A DNA stretch of 64,000 nt, taken from Thecamonas trahens ATCC 50062 (lineage: Eukaryota; Apusozoa; Apusomonadida; Apusomonadidae). Every line of letters starts with the position of its first letter. Position 1 is the first letter of the stretch. A program made the translations under genes and the position numbers. Positions 21,801-33,234 of this stretch are shown here, in pieces. The stretch is taken from the NCBI RefSeq assembly GCF_000142905.1, contig NW_013657657.1, positions 40,058-104,057 of the forward strand. Reading direction: 5' to 3'. The notes below the pieces were generated by a model. The model was not told the origin of the DNA. It saw nothing but the letters and a program-made list of their open reading frames with translations, and searched no databases.

Positions 21801-23985
21801 TCCGGTTCACGCGGCGGAACCTCGGAGCGGCGTTTGTAGCCGAGACCGAGTTTATGGCCGAGTTTATGGCAACGGTGGAAGGCGCGTCGCCAACGGTCCC
21901 GATTCTGTACGAGAGCGAGGCGCGGCTGACGCTGACCGAGCTAGTGTCGATGGCTGCGCGGAAGTCGGACATGCCGTTGTCGCAAGTCCGCGTTGTGCAC
22001 TTTGGCGCCGCGTTGCCGCAGCAAGAGTTTGGCGCTGCTGGCGACGAAGATCTGCTGGATGCGGTGCGAAAGGCGGTGCGCAAGGCGCATCGGCGCGGGC
22101 ACTGGCTGGTGCTGGAAAACGCACACGCGATGAACGCCTCGTGGTTTGCACACCTCCAACAGTGGCTCGCCAAGGGGCCACGCACCGGCCGGGCGCGTGT
22201 TTTTATCTCGTTTGAGCCCGTGGTCCGCCCGGGCGGCTCGCCGCGGATCCCGCTGCCCAAATGGCTTGTGCGTGAGGCGTTCAAGTTTGTGGCGCGCGAG
22301 GTCGGCTCGCTCCCGCAAGTGCTCGATCGGACGGTTGCGGCGGTGACGGCTTCGCAGTGGCAGGCTACCCCTGTGGTCATCGGCCTTGCGTACATCCACG
22401 CGGTGTTTGTCATGCGCGAGCGGTACTTGGCAGTGGGGTGGAACGATGAGCACGCCTTTGCGCTCCGTGACTTTGTGTACGGTCTCTCGCTGCTACGAGC
22501 GGTGATGGAGTCGTCCGAAGCCGCTGACGTGCCGTACAAGCTGGTGCGGTATCTGGTGACGGAGATCGGGTACGGTGGGCTCATGCTCGACGAGCGCGAC
22601 GAGCGGACGGTCAACGTGTACGCCGGGCGGGTACTCAAGGCCGACCTCGATCCGACCTCGCTGCTAGTCACGGCGTCGGGGCTGGACGCCGAGACGGTGG
22701 CGAGTGCGGCGGCGAGCATGCCGATGCTCAGCCTCGAGTGGGCTCAGTTGTGGCGCGACGGGCAGCAAGCGCAGTGGTCGAGGCTCGCGAGGCCGAAGCC
22801 GAGCTGGAGCCCGGTACGAGCGAGAGCGGCGAGGCACAGCTGAGCCTTGTCTCGCGGGCCGGGCTCGAGCTCGGTGAGCTGGCCGAGATGGACGAGACGG
22901 TGCGGCGGCAGGCAGACGCGGCCGAGGCGCGGCAGCGGATCGAAACGATGCGGGTGCTGATGGAGTCACCGTCGGTGATGCGGTGGCGACTGTCGCAGAC
23001 GGCGACGGTGGAGAACATGGTGCAGGACTTTCTCGAGCGGCTGCCGGGCCTGTTTGACCTGGCGGATGTGCTGGAGCGGCTGGAGGGCAAGCAGTCGCCG
23101 TTTGTCGACGCGTTTGTGCAAGAAGTCGACCGCGCCAACGGGGTCATCACCTCGCTCCGCTCATTCCTCGTTCTCCTCGACGCCGGCCTCCGGGCCGAAG
23201 TCGCGGTCTCGCCGGGCATGCAGTCGATGATGGAGGCACTGACGGCCGGGAGCGTACCTGCGCTCTGGCAGGAGCTGTACATCTCGTCGCTGCGGCCGGT
23301 CAAGGGCTGGTTCGCCAACCTCCTCGCCCGCATTGCCATGCTCCGCGAGTGGGTGACGACGCTCACGCTTCCGGACGTGGTCGACCTCTCGCTCCTCTTT
23401 GCGCCGTGGTCGTACCTCTCTGCCATCAAGCAAGTGACGGCGCGGAAGAACCACTGGGACTATGACAAGCTGACGCTCAAGACCCGAGTCACCGGCCTCG
23501 CTGTCGACGGCATGATCCGTCTTCCCAAGGACGGCGTGCTCGTGACCGGCATGTGGCTCGAAGGCTGCGTGTGGGAGGAAGGCCGCGGCCTGGTGCTCTC
23601 GCGGAACCAGCCTGACTACGCGGCGCAGCTCTACACCTCGCAGTCGAAGCTCTCGGTTGTCCACGTGGTGGCGGTGCAGGAGGCCAAGCGCGGCCCTGCC
23701 CGCCGTGGCAAGCGCCACTTTCAGGCCTCTGGCGGCCCGGCGTGGGGCGAGATCGGCCCGGGCATGGCATCGGTCTTTGACGCCGACCACGACGTCGACG
23801 CCGAGGTCCTCGGCCCCGCCAAGCAGCAGGAAGTCGCCGACAAGCAGTACGAGTGCCCAGTCTACATCTCGCAAGAGCGCGGGACCTCGTACCTCTTCAC
23901 CTCGCTCCTCGAGACCGACGAGAGCGTGCACGAGTGTGTCGAGGCAGGTGTTGCCATCGTGCTCGACGTTGCCGAGCAAAAGTAA
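3820..23985 (+). CDS. Dynein heavy chain, axonemal type, divergent and very long (~6,700 residues)
   Basis: Start ATG at 3820 (METTDARVEWL). The tail shows DHC_N1 features such as FWKGKLRDLVSIDEQL and DNAKFLTPLEP. AAA1 follows WASQLRYY: Walker A GPHDTGKT (~11,825), but Walker B reads LLIDSLEVV where dyneins have CFDEFNRI. AAA2 has GPTGVGKTT (~13,136), AAA3 has GEPGVGKST (~14,853) with LYIDDMNMP, and the AAA4 P-loop is lost (GEQAGFVTS, ~17,244). The stalk and microtubule-binding domain lie at ~18,250-19,150, AAA5 at ~19,440, AAA6 at ~21,750-22,300, and the C-terminal domain ends GVAIVLDVAEQK. Usual length is ~4,000-4,700; the excess is low-complexity inserts (about 6,000-6,280, 6,950-7,190, 9,060-10,080, 12,270-12,600, 15,720-16,900, 19,600-19,970). 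Three frame changes, each one missing base, map to G runs at 16,179-16,183, 16,878-16,882 and 22,740-22,742. It likely works in flagellar axonemes. Confidence 0.93.
19740..19965 (+). repeat. Arg-Ser dipeptide repeat followed by Ser/Asp-rich tract inside dynein AAA5
   Basis: The reading frame encodes about nine consecutive RS dipeptides, then HTRAQHRVRQRAAKQSHT, then a Ser-rich tract with SDGSDGSDGSES. The DNA is a (TCGCGG/TCACGG)n-like repeat from about 19,755 to 19,815. It sits between the AAA5 segment LLNAVRTVVLIDPAHS and the following LENAVTHGSLALFLV, where ordinary dyneins have only a short linker. Confidence 0.85.
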
Positions 23986-24047
23986 AAAGCCAGCGAGTCG
24001 CAAGCTGGGTCTGTGGTGTAACTCGAAAGATGCGTTTAAGAGGAGGT

Positions 24048-24990
24048 CTAGTGGACAATCTCGGGGAGGCCGATGGCGTCGGACCAGCAGTGGCCACGCG
24101 AGGCAGCAGCCTTCTGCATGGCGTCGTTGCAGGTGTAGACGTTGAGCGAGGTGTCGACGCAGAGCTCGATAGCCTGGAGAATCGGCGGCGAGGAGGTCTC
24201 GGCACCGTCAGCCTTGTTGGCCGGCATGCAGAAGACAAGCGGCGGCATCTGCGCGTCGGTCAGCGCAGACTTGATCTGGTCGAGCGTGTAGGTCTTCGAG
24301 TTGGACGGGTAGATGCCGGCCGACTGGAGCGCGTCGAGGACCTTGAGCTGGGCCTTGAGCTGGAGCACCCCGTTGAAGAACTTGTACTGCGAGCCAAGGA
24401 CAGAGAGCTCCGCCGCACACGTCCCGTGCTTGGTCCACTCATGCGCCCAGAAGCCCTCGTTACCCTTCGAGTCGGGCCAGATCGACGCCCACTCGACATT
24501 CATCTCCGGCAGCAGCGACGAGATCTGCGACTCGTCAAAGGCCTCGTGGGTGCACTGCGACGGGCCCGACGTGTCGTTGTTGGTCGGCCAGAGGCCATGG
24601 ATCGAGAATCCGTTGAGCCCAGACGGCACAGCGTTGCCGCCCGAGACCGATCCCGGCCACCTGCATTGGGAAGGGACGTGGGGGAGGGAGAGGGGGGGAG
24701 GGTGAGTTCCAGGCATTGAAAATATTATTTCTTTGTGTGCGGGTGGTTGCCGGAACAAATCCGGCCCAGTCGTGTCACGAGCCATCCAATCAAAACGCGG
24801 CTCGGCGGTGGAGGGGGGTACCAACGGGAACGGGAACGGGAGCGAGGGAGAAGGAAGGAAGGGAGCGGTCGACGTACATGAGGCGGAACACCATAAAGTC
24901 CCAGTTGACATAGCCCGGGGCAGCAGAAGCCGAGGGCGCGACCGCCAGCGCGAGGGCGAGCGCAACGAGAAGAACAGCAACAGAGTTCAT
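24048..24990 (-). CDS. Secreted ribonuclease T2, two exons
   Basis: Exon 1 is 24990-24878, the intron is 24877-24661 (217 nt, GTACGT...TGCAG), and exon 2 is 24660-24048, giving 241 residues. Residues 1-23 (MNSVAVLLVALALALAVAPS...) are a signal peptide. The splice rebuilds the conserved N-terminal strand: WDFMVFRLM joined to WPGS, as in T2 RNases. Both active-site segments are present: CAS I FSIHGLWP (catalytic His) and CAS II FWAHEWTKHGTC (Glu and His). Cysteines at the usual places suggest disulfides. T2 enzymes cut single-stranded RNA via 2',3'-cyclic phosphates in acidic vacuoles or outside the cell; here probably for food digestion or RNA scavenging. The stop is 62 bp from the dynein stop (convergent). 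The start is divergent from ARP2. Confidence 0.92.
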
Positions 24991-25174
24991 GGTCGAGTGC
25001 CGCAACCGATGGCGGCGGTGAGAGCCAATCCGCCGCACTCGCATCATATTCGCCAACATTCGTTCGCAGACTCAGAACGGGCGGTCAGGTCTGGCTTTGG
25101 CTCGCTGCTCGGCCTGACCCCAGGCGACGGGGCCGACGGCCGACTACGGCGTGGTATACTCAACTCTTTCGACC

Positions 25175-26897
25175 ATGGCCGACGACCGCTCGAAGGTTAT
25201 TGTGTGCGACAATGGAACCGGCGTACGTACCCAAGTCCGTGCATGGACTTTGCCTTTCCTCCCTCGCTCCCTCTCCAACCCCTGGCTCGTGTGTACCCAT
25301 GGCCATGGCGGTGTAGCTGTGGCCGTAGCTGTGGCTGACCTCGAATTCCCATGAAATTTCGTTGCCACCGACGGCTCCTCCCGCAGGCGTCGCGCCCCCG
25401 CCCCCCCCCCCAGCGCGACTCCTAAGCGCCCCAGTCTCTCGCAGTTGTCACCTCGTCATCCTCCGCGTGACTCCCACCATACCGTCATGGGGGTGGCTGA
25501 TGGGTCGCCATGTCGCCTACGTTCTGCGACATGGAACACGCAATCCGACCGCCGAAGGCAAGGGTTGGTCATTTTTTTCGTCATTGGTGGTGTTGGTCGT
25601 CGGTGACCGCCATGGCTACTGATCGATCACCGCTGATCGATCACCGCTGATCGATCAGTAGCGGCGTCGGCCCAGGTCGGGACAACCCCCCCCCCCCTCC
25701 CCCCCGCTCCGGCTGGGGACGACGACAACTCACGCAAAGAGTGCGGGGCGAATGAGAGGACAGTTTGTGAAGTGCGGTTTTGCGGGAGCCAACTTCCCGA
25801 CGGCGATCTTCCCGTGCATGGTGGGGCGGCCGATTCTCCGGTCTGAGGAGAAGGTGGGCAACGTGGAAATCAAGGACATCATGGTGGGTGACGAGGCGTC
25901 CAAGGTCCGCTCGATGCTCGACTGCAAGTACCCGCTCAACAACGGCATCATCCAGGACTGGGACGACATGCTCCATGTGTGGGACTACACGTTCTCGGAG
26001 AAGCTCGGGATCGACCCGAAGGAGTGCAAGATCATGCTCACCGAGGCGCCGATGAACCCGGCCCAGAACCGCAAGAAGATGATCGAGACCATGTTTGAGC
26101 ACTACCAGTTTGAGGGCGCGTACATCTCGATTCAGGCTGTGCTCACGCTCTACGCACAGGGCCTTTCCACCGGTGTTGTCGTCGACTCGGGCGACGGCGT
26201 GACCCACATCATTCCGGTCTACGACGGCTTTGCACTCCCGCACCTCACCCGGCGCCTGGACGTGGCCGGGCGCGACATTACCCGCTACCTCATCAAGCTC
26301 ATGCTGCTCCGCGGCTACGCATTCAACCGCACGGCCGACTTTGAGACGGTCCAGAACATCAAGGAGGAGCTCTGCTACGTCGGCTACGACCTGCCGCTCG
26401 AGCGCCAGCTGGCCCATGACACCACCGTCCTCGTCCGCCCGTACACCCTCCCCGACGGTCGCGTCATCAAGATCGGCCGCGAGCGCTTCGAGGCCGCCGA
26501 GTGCCTCTTCAAGCCCGAGCTCATCGACGTCGAGGCCCCGGGCGTCGCCGAGATGCTCTTCAACACCATCCAGGCTGCCGACATCGACACCCGCCCCGAG
26601 TTCTACAAGCACATTGTGCTCTCCGGTGGTACCACCATGTACCCGGGCCTGCCCTCGCGCATGGAGCGCGAGATCAAGCAGCTCTACCTCCAGCGCATCC
26701 TCAAGGGCGATACCGAGGCCCTCAAGCGCTTCAAGGTCCGCATCGAGGACCCGCCGCGCCGCAAGCACATGGTCTTCCTCGGCGGTGCTGTCCTTGCCGA
26801 CATCATGAAGGACGCCCCCGACTTCTGGATGACCAAGGCCGACTACGACGAGCATGGCATCGACTACGTGCTGAAGAAGTGCTTTTCGATGGCGTAA
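25175..26897 (+). CDS. ARP2: Actin-related protein 2 (Arp2/3 complex subunit), two exons
   Basis: Exon 1 is 25175-25222 ([16 protein letters not shown]), the intron is 25223-25763 (541 nt, GTACGT...GACAG), and exon 2 is 25764-26897, giving 393 residues against about 394 in animal Arp2. The splice rebuilds the nucleotide-binding loop [14 protein letters not shown]. Arp2-specific segments are nearly intact: [70 protein letters not shown] and [13 protein letters not shown]. Arp2 pairs with Arp3 to nucleate branched actin filaments after activation by WASP-family proteins, at the cell cortex and on endosomes. It shares a 184-bp divergent promoter region with the RNase T2 gene. Downstream, its stop is 60 bp from the convergent ankyrin gene. 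Confidence 0.97.
25223..25763 (+). other. ARP2 intron with C runs and a 14-bp tandem repeat
   Basis: This is the only ARP2 intron. It contains C-rich runs near 25,400 and 25,685 and, at about 25,618-25,662, nearly three copies of a 14-bp unit CTGATCGATCACCG. No open frame inside it resembles a gene. Confidence 0.8.
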
Positions 26898-26957
26898 AGG
26901 CTCTCCACACTCCCTCGCTCTTTCCCTCTGTGTTGCGTTTGCTAAGTCTCTGCCAAT

Positions 26958-29900
26958 TTATGCCTTGCCTTCGAGCCGCGCCAAGTGGCGGAGCTTGAGA
27001 GCAAACGCCGCGCGCTGGGCCGTGTGGGTGTAGCTCTTGCCCTGTCCGACCGTCTGCCACCACGGCGGAATAAAGTGCTCAAACATGGTGGCCATCGATG
27101 GGACTGAGAGCAGTGGCTCGGACATGGCCTGCAGGACGGTGCCGCGGAACGTCCGCGGCACGTCCTCGTCCTCCATCACGGGATTGCCCAGCAGAGGGAG
27201 GACGATGACGATCCAGATTTCCAGCGGCACGCCCGACGCCTGCGCCAGTGCCTGGATCGGATTGCGGCAGGTGCGGGCGAGGGCGTTCCAGTCACGGTTC
27301 GGGATCCGGACTGCCCGCTCCAGCACCGGGTGCGAGCCCATGAGCTGGATGAGGACCGGCGTCGCCGGGTCGATGAGATAGTCGATGATCGAGTTCTCAA
27401 GCTCCGAGTGCATGCGCGCGTAGCGAATGCCCTCAAACAGCTCGTGTGAGGCAGCAAGCGCAGCCTTGTTGGGTGCACCGCGTGTAAGCGCCTGCGTGCT
27501 GCTGGCTTCGCGCCGTGCTACCTCGCTGTTGGCCGCACCGCGCCGTGCCGCCGCTAGCGCCGTCCGATGCATCGACGCGAGGAGGAGCTCGGTCATGGCC
27601 TGCGAGCCCTTGCGGGCGGCGGCAGCGAGCGGCGTGAGCCCGGTGAGCGTCGCCAGCTGAACGCACGCGCCGTGGGCGAGAAGAAGCTTGGCCACATCGG
27701 TGTGCTCGTTGTACGCCGCAAAAAAGAGCGGCGTGGCGCCGTCAAGGCGTGTGGCGTCGACCGAGGCATGGTACGGGTCGAGGAGAACGCGCACAACAGC
27801 GGCGTGGCCTTGCTGCGACGCCACAAAAGCGGCGTCGCCCCGTCCTGCGCCGCAGCCTCGGGGTCGGCCCCGCCGGCGAGCAGCGAGCGTGCCACGTTGA
27901 CGAAACCGTCGTAAGCCGCAACGTACAGCGGCGTGGTGTGGTCGTGGTTGGCGCGGTTGACCTCAGCGCCGCGCTCCACAAGGAGCTTGACCACCGCGTC
28001 GCGGCCCTCACGGGCGGCGGCGTACAGCGCCGAGCACCCTGTCGAGTCGCAGACGTTGACGTCGGCACCGGCATTGATGAGCTCTTCGGCGACGGAGGTG
28101 TGGCCCTCGCGGGCTGCGACCCAAAGCGGTGTCGTCGCGTTCTCCTTTGGCTGGTTTGGGTACGCCCCGTGCTCGAGCAGGATGCGAACGACCTCAACAT
28201 GTCCTGCCCTCGCCGAAGCGTAGAGCGCCGACCACCCGCCAACGTAGGTGGCGTTGATAGCCGCGCCGGCCTCGACAAGAAGGCGCACAACCTCGGCCCG
28301 CCCGTACCGTGCCGCCACGCACAGCGCCGGCCACCCGCCGTTGTACGCCTGGTCCACCTTGGCGCCAGCTTCGATGAGCGTCCGCACAATCTTAGTGTGC
28401 CCACGTTGCGCCGCCACATACAGCGTGCTCACGCCGTTCTCCTTGGAGAGGTTCGGATCGGCGCCGGCCTGCAGCAGGTAGTTAACAACCTCGTCATGCC
28501 CGTCGTACGCGGCGTAGAGTAGCGGCGTCGTGCCTTCGTGCCCAGTCCGGTTGACCTTGGCTCCGTGGCGGACCAGGAGCTTGACCACCTCAAGGTTGCC
28601 TTCCTTGGCTGCCGTCGACAGCGGCGTCGTGCCCTCGCGGTGCGAGATGTCCGGCGGCGCGTTCGACTCGAGGAGGACAGCCACAATGTCCACGTGGTTC
28701 TTCTGTGCCGCAGAGTACATGGCCGACGTGCCGTCGGCCGCCGTGATTTGAACCGACGCCCCGTACGCAAGCAGGATCTTGACCACGTTAAGGTGGCCCT
28801 TTTCGGCGGCTGCAATGAGCGGTGTGAGCCCGGTCTCCGTCTGGGTGTTGACCTGAGCGCCCTTCTCGAGCAAGTACAGCACAATAGCGTAGTGGCCCTC
28901 GCGTGCCGCCGTGTACAGCGGCGTCCAAGAGTCCTTGTCCTTCTTGTTGACGTCGGCTCCGTGATCGATGAGGTGGCGGACAACAGTCTCGTGCCCGTCG
29001 CGGGCGGCAACCCAGAGCGCAGTCGTTCCGTTGGTCTTGCGCCGGTCGATCGACGCCCCGTGCTTTAGCAGGAGCTTGACCACGTCGAGGTGCCCGGCCC
29101 GCGCCGCGGCGTACAGCGCCGACCATCCGTCAACGTACGAGACATCGACCTGAGCGCCGGCGGCAATGAGCAGCTTGGCCACCTCCAGCCGTCCGTAGCG
29201 CGAAGCGACGCAGAGCGACGACCACCCGTGGTCGTAGGTGCGGTCGACCTCGGCGCCGGCCGCAAGCAAGTCGGCCACCACGTCCGAGAACCCGCGCTTC
29301 GACGCCACGTACAGCGGCGTCACGCCCTTTTCCGTCACCGCGTCAACCGCCGCCCCCCGATGCAACAGCTCGCGCACGCACTCGAGCGCGTTGTTCTGCG
29401 CCGCCACGTAGATGGCCGGCCACGGAACTGGTGCCTGCAAGTCGACCATGTTGCAGTCAAGGAGCGCCCGCAGCGCCGTCACGTGGTTTTCTTGGCATGC
29501 GAGGAGAATGAGCGTGTGCATGTCAACCTTGCGCTGCGCCGCGGAGGCACTGCTCTCGCCGGACGCAGCCGCCACACACTCTTTGGCGAGGCTCGCCTGG
29601 AGGTCAGCTGCGTTGGCCTTGACCGCCGCAAACAAGCCGACAGGCACAACTTTGAGCGCCGCCGGTGAAATTTCCTGGCAGACCCAGCCCTCGTCCGACT
29701 CGTCGGTCTCACGCCGGTGCCGCGACGACCCGCCACGCCGCGACGACCGCCCGCTCCGCGAAGCTCGCGACCGCCGCCGTCCGCTCCGCGACGACCGCCC
29801 GCTCCGCGAAGCTCGCGGCCCGCGCCCTCCACGCTCGCGCTCACGGTCACGGTCGCGCTCGCGCTCGCGCCGCGACGACCCAGCCCTGGAGCTCTCAATG

Positions 29901-31090
29901 TGACCGTGCGTCCGCGCTTCCGTCGCCTGTCCATGACCGACTGCCTGCCGTGTCCGGCTGGGTACCGCTGCGCTTCTGCCACCGCCGGCTCGACCGCCGG
30001 TGGCAGGCGCGAGGCTGGCAAGTGCGTCTGTGGCGGTCGGCGACGGCAGCGGCGCCACTGTGGTGAGCATGGCCGGCACCGGCATCGGGATGGCGCCGAC
30101 TGTGGGGCCACCGGAAGCCGCTGCCACACCAGCTCCGGCTTCAGCCCCGGCTCCAGCTCCCGCTCCAGCTCCCGCTCCAGCTCCAGCTCCGGCCCCAGCC
30201 TCCGGGAGGCTAGCGCCAATGCTGTCGTTCCCGACGCCACTGGGCGCCGCCGTGGGTAGACTCTGGGTGTGTGCAGTGCGGGAGGCGCGGCCACGTGGCG
30301 CGACGGGTGGATGAGTGCGGTCGTGGGTGCGATTACGGTCGCGATCGCCGCCGGTGGCCGGCTCGTCGCTCGAGCCGGAGCGAGAGCGGGAGCGTGATCG
30401 CGACCGCGACCTCGACCGCGGACGTGAGCGGGTCCGCGGCGACGAGAACGGCGGCGCCGACGACGATGCGGTCGACGCAGCGCTAGTGAGTATCGGCATG
30501 GCATGCATGACTGGATGGGCCTGTTGCGAATGCTGGTGCGGGAGAGCCGGATGGGTGGGCGGAGCGTGGATCCGGGCGTGCGGCGGAGGCGATGCAAGGC
30601 GGCGTGGCCCGTGTCCGCCGGCAGGCTGAGTCGTAGCCTGTGGCGGGCGTGGGGGTGGGGGTGCGTGGGGTGGGTGCGAGTGCGGGTGCGGGTGCGGGTG
30701 CGGGTGCGAGTTGCGAGTCGATGCGGCAAAAGCGTTCGCGTCTGGGAGTTGAGCATGAAGCGGCGGGAGGCCGGGGGTGGGGGTAACCGGAGCTGGCGAG
30801 CGGGATCCGAGCGGCGGCGGCCGAGGGCGACCTGCCGGACGAGCCACATCCAATGTGTGTGGCTGCGGAAAGGCCCTTCGTGACGCCGACGAGCTCGACC
30901 GCTGCGGCCGCTGCGGCCGCTGCGGCTCGCCGTGTCCCGCACTGCCACCGGCGGCCTCTGTGGCGTTGGAAGCAGATACTTCCTGCCGTGTCGAGTCAAC
31001 TAGTCCTGTCGTCGTTGTGGCCGTCGTTGTACTTGTTCTCGTCGTGACATTCCCTGCCCCGGGTGGTGAGAGCGAACGAGGCTCGCTCAT
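26958..31090 (-). CDS. Large ankyrin-repeat protein with RS/Pro-rich N-terminus (one missing base)
   Basis: The ATG is taken at 31090 (MSEPRSLSPPGAG); upstream in-frame codons lack an ATG. The first ~450 residues are disordered: Pro-rich, a (GA)n run, and two RS/RE-rich blocks. Twenty ankyrin repeats follow (consensus GxTPLxxAAxxGHxxVVxLLLxxGAxVN), from MHTLILLACQENH to GLTPLAAAARKGS. The frame breaks inside repeat 18: GATPLLWRR becomes GATPL-VASQQGH one base later. One extra T in the T4 run at 27825-27828 (A4 on the plus strand) restores a perfect repeat, so a sequence error is likeliest. A ~160-residue C-terminal region (ELENSIIDYLIDPATPVL, IWIVIVLPLLGN, FIPPWWQTVGQG) matches no family I know. 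Ankyrin arrays bind proteins; partners are unknown. Confidence 0.88.
27935..29330 (-). repeat. Duplicated blocks of ankyrin repeats (offset of nine repeats)
   Basis: Ankyrin repeats 3-7 (about 29,330-28,835) and 12-16 (about 28,439-27,940) share unusual words in the same order: GWSSLCVASRYG/GWPALCVAARYG, GWSALYAAARAGH/GWSALYASARAGH, TALWVAARDGH/TPLWVAAREGH and LYTAAREGH/LYAAAREGR. This order indicates duplication of a nine-repeat block rather than independent single-repeat growth. Confidence 0.7.
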
Positions 31091-31409
31091 GACGTGGGAG
31101 GACGACGCTATGTGAGGGTCGACTGGAGGAGACCCGGGAGTAGGAGCCGAGGGTGGGAGGATGGGGATGGGGTGGGAGGATGGGGGTGGGTGGGGTGGGT
31201 GGATGTACAAGGGACGGGGGGGGGATGGTATGCGGTTGGAGACGAGTGGTAGCTGGGCTGGGTGGGAGAGGTAGAGTGCGGTTGGTAATGCTTGCGGCTG
31301 TTGGTCGGGTGGCCGTCATGGTGGCGTAGTGTGCGAGTCGCATTCTCTGTTTTCCACGACCTTTTTTACGGCCGCCGGCAAAAAAAGGGGACATTCCTTG
31401 CGTATCATC

Positions 31410-31466
<57 letters not shown>

Positions 31467-31777
31467 GTCATCATCATCATCATCATCATCAGCATCATCA
31501 TCACCATCATCACCTTTAGTGGTGTTGATCATGGTTGGGTGAAAAACGCCCAAAAATAGAAATACTGTACGTTTGAGTGACACGATCCACTCACGTGATT
31601 GTTTGTTCCTTGGTACGGGGCTGCCGAGACTGCCTCCTGGCTCTTGCCGTGGCTTGCCGTCTACCTGCCCATCTTGGTCGGCACGAGAAAATCAGCAAGA
31701 AAACAGCAGTGCTGAGCCAGCCGCGCAGGTCGTCGTGCCTGCCGCGTACACACTCCTCCTCAAGCGCTTGCACAGGC
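31091..31777. promoter_or_regulatory. Divergent intergenic region with an ATC microsatellite
   Basis: These 687 bp lie between the ankyrin gene (minus) and the serine-hydrolase gene (plus). About 31,140-31,260 is G-rich on the plus strand. A long (ATC)n microsatellite with a few interruptions occupies 31,404-31,516. Open frames here (His-rich or Met/Asp-rich) are artefacts of the repeat. No core promoter motif is recognised. Confidence 0.6.
31404..31516. repeat. (ATC)n microsatellite
   Basis: About 37 copies of ATC/CAT with scattered CACC and CGTC interruptions lie in the upstream region between two divergent genes. Confidence 0.95.
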
Positions 31778-33154
31778 ATGAAGGCCATGCGTGTTCCATA
31801 CATGGTGGCGGCAGTGGTGGTGGTGGTGATAACGGCGGCAGCAGCCCTGGCTGCAAGCGGAGCGCAGGCGCACGTGACCGGCAACGACGAGCAGATGGTG
31901 CAAGCCATCGACTGGGCGCCTGTGCAGGCTGTGCTCGAGGCTGCGGTGGAGGATGGGGCGTTCCCCGGGTGTGTGGCTGGTGTGGGGACCCGTGACGGCT
32001 TTGTCTTTCTCTCGCCGGTCGGCGCCTTTACCTACGGTGACTTGCCGCCGCTCAACTCGGCCGTGCCAGACATGGTGGCCGACACGCGATTCGACGCCGC
32101 ATCTGTGACCAAGGTTGTGTCGACGACGTCTGCGGTGATGCGGCTGTATCAGGACGGGCTGCTTGATCTAGACGCGCCTGTCACGCGGTACCTGGGCAAG
32201 GCGTACGGAGTCCATGGCAAGGCGCCGATCAAGGTCCTCAACCTCATGCTCCACAACGCGGGCTATCCGCCGGACCCGGACCCCAACTACTGGATGCCAG
32301 CCTTTGGCTGTCCTGAGACGGCCAAGTACCACCCTGCCGAAAACTGGTCGTGCCAGGACAAGATCTTTGCCGGCTTGCTCAACCAGACGCTTATCAACCC
32401 GGTCGGCCAGGTCTACGTCTACTCGGACCTCTCCATGATCACCGCCATGTACGTGGTGGGCTCGGTGGCCAAGGCCGAGGGCATTGTCACGCCTGCGGAC
32501 CTCATTCCGGGATGCGACCAGGGAGGGCCGGGAGCGCTACAGTGCTACTACGAGGCGTATGTGGCCAAGCACGTCTTTGGCTACCTTGGCATGAGTAACT
32601 CGGGCTTCCTCCCGCGGCTCGCCGAGTGGCCGCTGGCAGCGCCGACTGAGAACGACACCACCTATCTTCATCGCGTCATTCAGGGCCAGGTCTCGGATGG
32701 CAACGCGTACGCGCTCGGTGGTATCTCGGGCCACGCCGGGCTCTTCCTCACGGTGCCGGACGCGTACATCCTGATGCACCGCCTGATGTTTGCAACCGCC
32801 GACGACGTATTTGCGAACGCTACTACCGTCAAGTTCTTCACCACCGTCTACAACGTGAGCCAGAGCTCACGCGCCATCGGCTGGGACACCAACAACTACC
32901 AGGCCAACACCATCCGCTCTTGCGCCAACCTTTCGTCCGACACCTACCTCCACCTCGGGTACACTGGCACCCAGATCTGCAACGACCCGCAGCGAGAGAT
33001 CTTCACCTTTCTCTTTACCAACCGCGTCTACCCCACCGCGCTCAACATCAAGATCCGCCAGGTCCGCCAGCTCTTCAACAATGCCGTCGTCGCCGCCTGG
33101 GACGCTGTCCACCCGCCGCCACCGTCTGCCTCAGGGCCTCGGCCACTGCCCTGA
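31778..33154 (+). CDS. Secreted beta-lactamase/penicillin-binding-like serine hydrolase
   Basis: The protein has 458 residues from the ATG at 31778, chosen because it gives a clean signal peptide ([10 protein letters not shown] then a hydrophobic run to ~residue 30). The class C beta-lactamase-type fold is supported by the SxxK motif at S109-V-T-K112 ([10 protein letters not shown]), a Tyr motif in VYVYSDLS, a [12 protein letters not shown] segment, and [17 protein letters not shown] with FTNRVYPT near the C-terminus, equivalent to the third active-site motif. Relatives are mostly bacterial esterases, D-aminopeptidases and PBP-like enzymes, so a hydrolase acting outside the cell or in a food vacuole is likely; the substrate cannot be told. 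No intron is needed. The stop is 80 bp from the next, convergent gene. Confidence 0.85.
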   Translation: MKAMRVPYMVAAVVVVVITAAAALAASGAQAHVTGNDEQMVQAIDWAPVQAVLEAAVEDGAFPGCVAGVGTRDGFVFLSPVGAFTYGDLPPLNSAVPDMVADTRFDAASVTKVVSTTSAVMRLYQDGLLDLDAPVTRYLGKAYGVHGKAPIKVLNLMLHNAGYPPDPDPNYWMPAFGCPETAKYHPAENWSCQDKIFAGLLNQTLINPVGQVYVYSDLSMITAMYVVGSVAKAEGIVTPADLIPGCDQGGPGALQCYYEAYVAKHVFGYLGMSNSGFLPRLAEWPLAAPTENDTTYLHRVIQGQVSDGNAYALGGISGHAGLFLTVPDAYILMHRLMFATADDVFANATTVKFFTTVYNVSQSSRAIGWDTNNYQANTIRSCANLSSDTYLHLGYTGTQICNDPQREIFTFLFTNRVYPTALNIKIRQVRQLFNNAVVAAWDAVHPPPPSASGPRPLP

Positions 33155-33234
33155 GCCCACAGCCTAGTCGGACCCTGTCCCGGAATAACACAGTGAATAC
33201 TTCCGTACAACCTCTCTGCGCCAGCCTTTGCCGT

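Noticed and set aside
31292-31583. His-rich and Met/Asp-rich open frames
   Set aside because: They are direct translations of the (ATC)n microsatellite.
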